A stretch of 12,253 nucleotides of DNA. Source: an uncultured Collinsella sp. Lineage in GTDB: Bacteria; Actinomycetota; Coriobacteriia; Coriobacteriales; Coriobacteriaceae. Where the stretch lies: contig URBM01000054.1 of NCBI GenBank assembly GCA_900545995.1, positions 1 through 12,253 on the forward strand. The letters run 5' to 3'. The notes under the pieces were generated by a model. It was not told the origin of the DNA, made no database searches, and saw nothing but the letters and a program-made list of their open reading frames with translations. A program made the translations under genes and the position numbers. This document shows positions 6,012-10,726 of this stretch, in pieces; position 1 is the first letter of the stretch; each line of letters begins with the position of its first letter.

Positions 6012-6099
6012 ACTGAGTGGGAATAGAAAATTCCTTAGTTATGGGGGTATTAATTTGATTCCCTTTAGGATACACCCCCATAACTATATGAATTGACCT
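6012..6099. repeat. Palindromic element with GTTATGGGGGT arms
   Basis: TAGTTATGGGGGT (6036-6048) and ACCCCCATAACTA (6074-6086) are perfect 13-base inverted arms around 25 bases. The similarity extends outward through AATTC on both sides with a gap. The right arm and its 3' flank (6073-6099), together with ACTGAGTGGGAATA at 6012-6025, recur at 8760-8838 in the same order. The element is thus a repeated intergenic unit rather than a chance palindrome. Confidence 0.65.
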
Positions 6100-6104
6100 G
6101 CTGA

Positions 6105-6340
6105 CTCCAATGAAGATTGGAGGGTAACGGCCAGGGGTGACGGCCCAGCGAGTGTTATTTTGCGAGCTAGGCGCATCGAAAGCGACCTTTCGTGGTATAA
6201 ACTACTTGCCGGAAGCCGCGGCTTTCAGAGTACGGCTTACGTGTACGTTTAACCTCCGTGGGCGACGGGGTGCCGCAAGGCGTAGAATATCGCCCACCTG
6301 TAGGGACCTGCAGCGATGCGGGCCCCGCTTCGTATGAAGG
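6105..6340 (+). ncRNA. Structured leader, possible antitoxin RNA (speculative)
   Basis: The stretch before the toxin-like gene has no convincing frame but several stems on the same strand: CTCCAAT/ATTGGAG around GAAG (6105-6122), CGAAAG/CTTTCG (6178-6193), the palindrome AAGCCGCGGCTT (near 6213-6225), and GTGGGCGA (6258-6265) with TCGCCCAC (6290-6297) enclosing GCC-GCAA-GGC with a GNRA-type loop. Type III toxin genes are preceded by an antitoxin RNA, so this is where one would lie. However, I see only a short 13-base repeat (GGGTAACGGCC / GGGTGACGGCC near 6122-6148), not the usual long tandem units. Confidence 0.3.
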
Positions 6341-6351
6341 GGGTGTAACCG

Positions 6352-6800
6352 ATGAAGATCGTATCCATCCCCAGGATTTCTTCGACCTCGTCGATGGCGA
6401 CCGCGAGCTCATGCTTAAGCACAATCGCCCCTGCATCGTGGTGGTGAGGCTGCGTTTCCGTGGAAAGCGCAGGGACTTCGCCGTGCCGCTGCGTTCCAAC
6501 ATCGCCCCCAACGTGCCCAAAGACCAGTGCTTTGCGTTGCCGCCCCGCCCCACGACGCGCCCCGGCTGCCGCCACGGCATCCACTACATCAAGATGTTCC
6601 CCATAACCAAGGCCTACCAGCGCCGCTTCAGGACCGAGGGCTCGGCCTACTACGAGACGCTCCAGCGCATCATCGACGGCAACACCAAGCGCATTGTCTC
6701 CGAGTGCCAGACATACCTCGACCGCTACGAGCGCGAGGGAAGGCCTCGCTTTGCCGTCGACATCGACCGCATCGTGGGGCTGCTGGAGGGCGAGAAGTAG
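6352..6800 (+). CDS. Type III toxin-like protein (ToxN/AbiQ group), apparent frameshift
   Basis: The best start is ATG 6352 behind AAGGGGGTG, giving MKIVSIP, but that frame fails after the C4 run at 6369-6372. The downstream reading frame continues QDFFDLVDGDRELMLKHNRP to the stop at 6800. Restoring one C (CCCCC) joins them into a coherent protein of 149 residues. Features are NRPCIVVVRL (about 25-34), FAVPLRSNI (43-51) and GIHYIKMFPITK (76-87), which resemble the core of type III toxin endoribonucleases in order and spacing. The family call is from memory of these motifs, not a search. Without the correction, the downstream frame has only a GTG at 6258 lacking a ribosome site. It may be a sequencing indel, a real mutation, or slippage on CCCC. 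Free-standing, behind the structured leader. Confidence 0.5.
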
Positions 6801-6941
6801 GGCACCTCGGCTCAGTCTCGAGCCATGCGGAGTCGCTCGCATTTTTGAACGCCGCGTGTGCGTCCCAAATACTTGAGAAACAAGCTGTGAAGTGCGGTGG
6901 CGCGCCCGTGCCCGTGCACAGCCGTCACCATCAGCGTCTAC

Positions 6942-6973
6942 GCGGCGTCGGCTTCAAGTGGAACTGACGCCGC
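6942..6973. terminator. Hairpin between converging genes
   Basis: GCGGCGTC (6942-6949) pairs perfectly with GACGCCGC (6966-6973) around 16 bases. It lies between the toxin-like gene ending at 6800 and the leftward DUF2992 gene ending at 7008. Neither side has a clear T-run, so terminator function is only inferred from position. Confidence 0.35.
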
Positions 6974-7007
6974 TGCTGTATATGGTTTGCCTTGCTGCGA
7001 ATGGCGA

Positions 7008-7410
7008 TCAATGCCCGCGATGCTTCTGCTTGCGCTTCAGTTTTCTCTGCTCGTAGCGCGCATCAGCCTCTTCCACACGGCGTCGGTTTCTTGCATGAGC
7101 CGACTCCCGCTTCATTGCTTCCCGCTGTGCCGCGAGCGCCTGTTGTGCCTTGGTGCTCACCGCGGGCCGTTTAAGGGCTTTCGCTGCCTCGCGAGCGCGC
7201 CGCTTGGGGTTCTTCGCGGGCTTGCTTACCTCAGCCGGTTCGCCACCGAAGAATGAGAACTTCTCCCATTTGCTTGTAACGAATCGCAGAATCTCCTCAT
7301 CGGACGGCTTCGCGCCGAAGACGATGCGGGCGACGCCATACCTTCCGCCCTCGACGTGCTCCGCCAGCCCGACCCAGAATTGACCGTCGTGATATGACGA
7401 TGAGCAGCAA
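7008..7410 (-). CDS. DUF2992 (YjdF-like) protein with damaged or TTG start
   Basis: From YHDGQFWVGL onward, 128 residues match the DUF2992/YjdF layout: an N-terminal beta region with RIVFGAKPSDEEILRFV (about residues 23-39 of this part), then NPKRRAREAAKAL, STKAQQALAAQ (about 80-90), and a very basic helical tail ending KRKQKHRGH, the family's hallmark C-terminus. The frame runs upstream to 7499, but that part overlaps the neighbouring gene and is not family-like. Removing the A at 7395 would give LLIVYHDGQFWVG, as expected for the family, starting at TTG 7410, which is 24 bases after the PH-domain gene stop. So the gene either carries a one-base insertion or has no good start. Function unknown; the Bacillus homologue is under an azaaromatic-sensing riboswitch, which I do not see here. 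Confidence 0.75.
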
Positions 7411-7434
7411 GTCGCTGATAGCCGCCCTGCGAAG

Positions 7435-7896
7435 CTAGTTGCCTTGTTCGCAGCCGGGCCGCAGGCCGCACCTACGCTCGAGCTCTGCCACGAGGGCATC
7501 GTTGTCGGTCACCGAGACGATGGCGTCGCCGTCGTAGGGCGCCTCGATATAGACGCGGTCGAGCGAGTTGGCCGTCCCCGCCCAGAGCGTCCTGGTGCGC
7601 CGGACGCCCCGCACGTGGGCGTAGGGTATCACCGAACGCATCCCAGCGTACACGACGACGAGGCGGTCGCCGTAGAGCTCGAGGCGGTTGCTGCGGACGG
7701 GAAGGGCGGCCAGGGCCACGAGGGCCGGGACGGGTAGCAGCGCGAGCCAGCCCCATAGGAGCGCGGGACTCGAGCTCAGGAAACACGCGATACACGCCGC
7801 GGATAAACCGCCCGCCACAATCACCATGGCCGCTATGAACCACGGGTCTGTCCTGCCGGGGAACACCCGCTCCGGCCGCTCGCCCTTCTCACCCAT
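7435..7896 (-). CDS. PH-domain (bacterial PH) membrane protein
   Basis: A 153-residue protein. The N-terminus MGEKGERPERVFPGRTDP is followed by two transmembrane segments (about 19-40 and 47-66). A bacterial PH-like domain (about 70-143) follows, with the family pattern LELYGDRLVVVYAGMRSVIPYAHV (quoted here as LELYGDRLVVVYAG, 72-85) and SLDRVYIEAP (111-120). Its C-terminal DNDALVAELERRC resembles the usual closing helix of bPH_6-type proteins. The start at 7896 is chosen over a longer open frame because GGGAGGGAGG lies just upstream and the longer extension lacks family character. The DUF2992 gene follows 24 bases after the stop, so the two are probably co-transcribed. No biochemical role is known. 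Confidence 0.78.
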   Translation of the reverse strand: MGEKGERPERVFPGRTDPWFIAAMVIVAGGLSAACIACFLSSSPALLWGWLALLPVPALVALAALPVRSNRLELYGDRLVVVYAGMRSVIPYAHVRGVRRTRTLWAGTANSLDRVYIEAPYDGDAIVSVTDNDALVAELERRCGLRPGCEQGN

Positions 7897-7921
7897 TACG
7901 GCCTCCCTCCCGACGCCCTCC

Positions 7922-7969
7922 CTAGCGGAGCGTGGGGCCGGAGAGTGCCTTGAACCCGTCGCCGACCAT
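7922..7969 (-). pseudogene. N-terminal relic of an ArsR-type regulator
   Basis: The 15-residue reading MVGDGFKALSGPTLR ends at a TAG and matches the N-terminal signature of ArsR-family repressors (FKALSDPTRR). A G-rich ribosome site (run of eight G on the minus strand, 7974-7981) precedes the ATG. The rest of the helix-turn-helix is missing; the PH-domain gene starts 25 bases later. In relatives an ArsR/SdpR-like autorepressor often heads such operons, so this may be what is left of one. The match is short. Confidence 0.3.
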
Positions 7970-8186
7970 CTCGCCCCCCCCGTTCCGTGGGCCTTCTGTA
8001 GTGGTGTGTACCCCCGACTGTTCGACGGATGTCGTACGATTGAACGGTTTTCGAACTTTTTTAAGATGGGTGCGGCAGGATCGAGCAGATTGTTCGCACG
8101 AGAGGCTCCCCGCCGCCGCGCCCGGTCTCGGGTTCGATGCATCGACATCCGTCTCAGGTGGTGTCTCCGCTGCGCGACATTGCAGG

Positions 8187-8228
8187 GGGCAAAGCCGAGA
8201 TGTCATGGGGCGCGCCGAGGCTTTGCCC
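8187..8228. other. 10-base inverted repeat with GGGCAAAGCC arms
   Basis: GGGCAAAGCC (8187-8196) and GGCTTTGCCC (8219-8228) are perfect inverted arms around 22 bases, about 50 bases upstream of the small rightward frame at 8278. No T-run follows on either strand. It may be an operator or a leader stem. Apart from this and the ArsR relic, I see no gene in 7897-8277; a T-loop-like GGTTCGATG near 8128 has no tRNA around it. Confidence 0.45.
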
Positions 8229-8277
8229 GCGGGGCGAAGATTCTAGGGGTCCGACGTGGCCTGGAGGGGAGACGGAC

Positions 8278-8520
8278 ATGCAAGCGCTTATGACTGAGGA
8301 GCTGGCCGAGTGCCTGCCGCCGCTGTACGCGACCGAGGGAGGGGCACTCGCCCTCGACCTCACAAACCCGGAAGGCGAGGACCACCTTGACCTCTGGTGC
8401 TCGCTTACCATCAACCTTTCGGGTGACCCCTTCGCCTCCACGTGGCGCATTCACACTTGTGCCCGGCATCATGGGCATGGGCGTCGCCAAGTCGGCCGAC
8501 GGGGCGCAAGCCCCTGTTGA
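8278..8520 (+). CDS. Small hypothetical protein
   Basis: An 80-residue frame beginning MQALMTEELAECLPPLYATEG behind a strong Shine-Dalgarno (GGAGGGGAG, 7 bases before ATG). The first 20 or so residues look like the N-terminus of DUF2958-type accessory proteins (TEEL..LPPLYATE), and the middle remains plausible coding (LDLTNPEGEDHLDLW). The end (HTCARHHGHGRRQVGRRG) is typical of out-of-frame GC-rich DNA, suggesting a frameshift or truncation after about residue 55. Not recognised with confidence; probably a degraded gene. Confidence 0.4.
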   Translation: MQALMTEELAECLPPLYATEGGALALDLTNPEGEDHLDLWCSLTINLSGDPFASTWRIHTCARHHGHGRRQVGRRGASPC

Positions 8521-8759
8521 CTCAACGTTCGACGAGATAAACCGCATGTTCTCAAAGCTCGGCTTTATCGATTACAATTCACGCCTCGCGCAAGGGCCGT
8601 TCTACTCCCCAAACCTAATCTGCCTGTCGCACGCATCGAGGCGACGGGGCGCCTCCTCCTCGCGTGAGTCAATTCCTGTTTTACTGGTGCGGATCCCAAC
8701 ATGCCCTTATGCATGGTGCCCTGCCGCTTTCGAAACTTCAAAACCATTCGATTTTCGAA
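8521..8759 (+). other. Degraded stretch without an intact gene
   Basis: One plus-strand frame reads DEINRMFSKLGFIDYN near 8530-8577, which faintly recalls the C-terminal helix-turn-helix end of Crp/Fnr regulators, but it continues into random-looking sequence. No ribosome site or complete gene is present. TTTCGAAACT occurs twice, at 8728-8737 and 8753-8762, 25 bases apart, as a direct repeat next to the shared intergenic element. Confidence 0.3.
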
Positions 8760-8838
8760 ACTGAGTGGGAATAAGCTATCGGTACGCTTTTTTATAAAAT
8801 GTAAAAAAGCACCCCCATAACTGATGAAATGGACGCTG
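8760..8838. repeat. Second copy of the ACTGAGTGGGAATA ... CACCCCCATAACT element
   Basis: ACTGAGTGGGAATA (8760-8773) and CACCCCCATAACT followed by ATGAAATGGACGCTG (8810-8837) repeat the two ends seen at 6012-6025 and 6073-6101, in the same order but with a shorter middle (50 rather than 61 bases start to start) and no left GGGGG arm. The middle instead holds CTTTTTT and AAAAAAG arms. It runs directly into the DUF4143 relic. Confidence 0.6.
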
Positions 8839-9162
8839 AGAAAAAGGGGTGCATCTTGCGTATATACCGACGTGAAGATCTACCTCTATCTTGCATCGCG
8901 CGGGTATGAGCTTTCTGTGGCCCGTATTGGGAAGCTCGAGTGTGACTTCATCGCTCGTAGGCGCAATGCTTACGCCTACATCCAGGTCTCTATGTCGATT
9001 GCCGACAGAGGCGTCGAGGAGCGCGAGTACAGGCCGTTCGGCCACATCAGGGATGGTTGTCCGCGCTACTTGTTCACGCTTGATCCTCTATTGCAGGAGA
9101 GGGATGGCATCAGGCACCTTAACATGGCGTCGTTTATGCAAGATGGCGGTGATCTTATTTGA
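8824..9162 (+). pseudogene. C-terminal remnant of a DUF4143 AAA ATPase
   Basis: The 112-residue frame matches only the C-terminal nuclease-like DUF4143 region of the large ATP-binding (COG1373) proteins. KIYLYLASRGYELSVARIG (about 19-37), ECDFIARRR (about 39-47) and YIQVSMSI (about 52-59) form the E/D..K-like core, then EREYRPFGHIRD, PRYLFTLD and DGIRHLNMASFM close the domain. Full proteins have about 400 residues with an N-terminal P-loop, all of which is absent here. The first residues (MKWTLRKRGASC) come from the repeated intergenic element and there is no ribosome site, so it is probably not translated. It appears to be the product of an internal deletion. Confidence 0.8.
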
Positions 9163-9265
9163 GCGGCGGCCAGATTCCTTTGCTCCCTAGTGCGCAAACA
9201 GCGCGGGTATCAAATGAGGACCATTGCCTCACGTAGAATCGATAGATTGAAAACTTGTTTTGATG

Positions 9266-9297
9266 TTGACAGGCTTTTGGCCAGTGGCTCCTATTGT
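9266..9297 (+). promoter_or_regulatory. Possible promoter for the flavoprotein gene
   Basis: A perfect -35 box TTGACA (9266-9271) is followed by poor -10 candidates: TCCTAT at 17-base spacing or TATTGT at 20-base spacing. The long spacing would require an activator. GAGTGGGAGTA at 9299-9309 resembles the GAGTGGGAATA of the repeated elements. Between 9163 and 9398 I see no gene. Confidence 0.3.
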
Positions 9298-9361
9298 CGA
9301 GTGGGAGTAGCTGAAACGAGGCGATTGAATAACTCCATACGTTTTGGTTAAAACAAAAAAT

Positions 9362-9381
9362 ATGCCGCGCGCCTGCGGCAT
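9362..9381. terminator. Stem-loop just before the flavoprotein ribosome site
   Basis: ATGCCGC (9362-9368) and GCGGCAT (9375-9381) form a perfect 7-base stem with a 6-base loop. Read leftward, it is followed by ATATTTTTTGTTTT, the shape of an intrinsic terminator for minus-strand transcription. Read rightward, it ends one base before the AAGGAGGG site of the next gene and could affect its translation. Confidence 0.55.
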
Positions 9382-9398
9382 GAAGGAGGGAGATTACT

Positions 9399-9929
9399 AT
9401 GAATATCGTTGTATTGAGTGGTAGCCCGCGCAAGGGCGCCAATACCGACACCATGGTCGAGACGTTTGCCGAGACCGCGCGTGAGGGCGGCCATGCGGTT
9501 GAGGTCGTCCGCGTTGCCAGCAAAAAGATCGCTGGTTGTCTGGGATGCCAGTACTGCTTTACCCATGAGGGCACTTGCGTGCAGAAGGATGACATGGCCA
9601 ACGTGATCGAGTCGCTGAAAGGCGCCGATATGGTTGTCTTCGCCTCGCCCATCTACTGGTTTGATATCACTGCACAGGAGAAAGCCGCTATTGACCGCCT
9701 GTACGCCTTCGGTGCCACGGGCTTCCCGTTCACCAAGACGGCCCTTTTGCTCGATAGCCACAGCGAGGGCGTCTATGATGCGGCGATTGCTATGTACAGG
9801 GCCACATGCGCGTACTGCAAGTGGGAGGACCAGGGCATTGTCACCATTAGCGGCATGACCGAGCGCGACAGCATGGCCTCCTCGCCCAAGTTGGAAGAGG
9901 TGCGAGAGCTCGCTCGCAAGCTCGCCTAA
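9399..9929 (+). CDS. Flavodoxin-family NAD(P)H-dependent oxidoreductase
   Basis: A 176-residue cytoplasmic flavoprotein of the NADPH-dependent FMN reductase / flavodoxin-like fold. The FMN phosphate loop is LSGSPRKGANTDTM (6-19). C47, C50, C53 and C60 in GCLGCQYCFTHEGTC form a CX2CX2CX6C pattern, like the compact [4Fe-4S] site of iron-sulfur flavoproteins, then VQKDDM (61-66). FASPIYWFDITAQEKAAIDR (81-100) is the conserved second flavin-binding motif. AAGGAGGG before the ATG gives a strong start. It stands alone, flanked by relics on both sides. It probably reduces quinones, nitro compounds or similar acceptors; the cluster is inferred from spacing. Confidence 0.9.
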   Translation: MNIVVLSGSPRKGANTDTMVETFAETAREGGHAVEVVRVASKKIAGCLGCQYCFTHEGTCVQKDDMANVIESLKGADMVVFASPIYWFDITAQEKAAIDRLYAFGATGFPFTKTALLLDSHSEGVYDAAIAMYRATCAYCKWEDQGIVTISGMTERDSMASSPKLEEVRELARKLA

Positions 9930-9939
9930 GGACAAGAAG

Positions 9940-10011
9940 AACGCATGGCAATCGGTGTTGGTAGAAAATGCTTGCTATCCTTACCAAGAGGAATGCTGAT
10001 TGCCATGCGTT
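9940..10011. terminator. Large two-stage hairpin between converging genes
   Basis: AACGCATGGCAATC (9940-9953) pairs perfectly over 14 bases with GATTGCCATGCGTT (9998-10011). Within it, TTGGTA (9958-9963) pairs with TACCAA (9982-9987). It begins 11 bases after the flavoprotein stop and ends 28 bases from the stop of the leftward ATPase relic, so a transcription-stop role for both is natural. Read leftward it is followed by CTTCTTGTCC, moderately U-rich; read rightward it has no T-run. Its size is unusual for a terminator. Confidence 0.55.
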
Positions 10012-10038
10012 GATGCTTCCGCGGACAATTCCGGCGTG

Positions 10039-10541
10039 CTAAAACGCCTTCTCGTTCAAGAATTCCCTGAACGCGGGAATGTCAAAGCCAACGAGACCAC
10101 GCCCGCGCTCTCCAATGACGCCGTCCTCCAGGAGGCGGCGTTTGTATTGGCTTGCGTAGTTGCTGGCGACGCCCATGCGTTTGGCTATCTCCGAGACCCT
10201 GCTGGGGCCAGAATCGGGCAGCATCGCGAGCAAAAACTCAATGTCTTTATCGGAAAGCTCCCGATAGGTAGTTTCGAGAGAAGCCCGACGTCATGCTTCT
10301 CGAGTTGCCTGAAGACGCCATTCATGCCCGTGCGCCAGTTACCCTGAGTCTCCTGAGCATATGTCCAATCGATGCCCACTGGACCAATTTGAACGCCGTT
10401 TATGCGCGCATGAGGCTGTGAGAGGTAACTATCTGCGGCTTCTTTGGTTCGCTCGATAATATCTTCGAACATGCCTGGCATGGCGGAGACATTTGCTGCA
10501 ATCCATGGTGGCCCCTTTGCAGGTTTTGCTAACTTTTGCAA
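10039..10541 (-). pseudogene. C-terminal remnant of an ATP-binding protein with winged-helix tail
   Basis: Two minus-strand frames join into one product. The first reads PPWIAANVSAMPGMFEDIIE through GNWRTGMNGVFRQLEKHDVGLL. After a missing base at about 10276-10281, the second continues LETTYRELSDKDIEFLLAML and ends with a helix-turn-helix (SRVSEIAKRMGVASNYASQY, then KRRLLEDGVIGERGRGLVGF). This is the C-terminal third of Orc/Cdc6-like AAA ATP-binding proteins that close with a winged helix. The P-loop and Walker B parts are absent. The only possible start, a TTG at 10541, lies in the repeat array. Combined truncation and frameshift make it a relic. Confidence 0.75.
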
Positions 10542-10567
10542 CTTTTGCTAAATTTTGCAAGTTTTGC
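10524..10567. repeat. Iteron-like tandem array, 19-base unit
   Basis: TTTTGC begins at 10524, 10534, 10543, 10553 and 10562, alternating TTTTGCTAA and TTTTGCAA, so the true period is 19 bases with two and a half units and half-units 9-10 bases apart, near one DNA turn. A degenerate CTTTGC precedes it at 10515. It sits just upstream of (and partly inside) the ATPase relic. Phased repeats of this kind are usually binding sites for a DNA-binding protein. Confidence 0.8.
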
Positions 10568-10647
10568 TAACGGCTTAACATGTCTTGTGCCGTGGGATTG
10601 CAGGAGTGAAAAACGGGGATTCCTATTATTCCGACTACGTTGCAGCG

Positions 10648-10690
10648 AGCGGGGCCCGGAGCGCGATATTGCTGCGCTCCGGGCCCCGCT
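10648..10690. terminator. 17-bp perfect GC-rich hairpin after topoisomerase gene
   Basis: Bases 10648-10664 pair perfectly with 10674-10690 around a 9-base loop; the stem is almost all G and C (GGGGCCCGGAGCGC core). It lies 37 bases beyond the stop of the leftward topoisomerase gene. On the minus strand no U-run follows, so it may act as a stabilising 3' stem or a factor-assisted terminator rather than a classic intrinsic one. Confidence 0.7.
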
Positions 10691-10726
10691 GCTTTGTAAA
10701 ACCATGACGGTTTGACTGCCGTTGTT

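Noticed and set aside
7897..8148. Upstream extension of the PH-domain protein
   Set aside because: Arg/Ser/Pro-rich out-of-frame character and a strong ribosome site at the internal ATG 7896.
8100..8160. Possible tRNA T-arm (GGTTCGATG near 8128)
   Set aside because: No matching T-stem, anticodon arm or acceptor stem could be found on either side.
9940..10011. End of an IS200/IS605-type insertion sequence
   Set aside because: The hairpin is large, but there is no transposase gene, partial or complete, in the vicinity.
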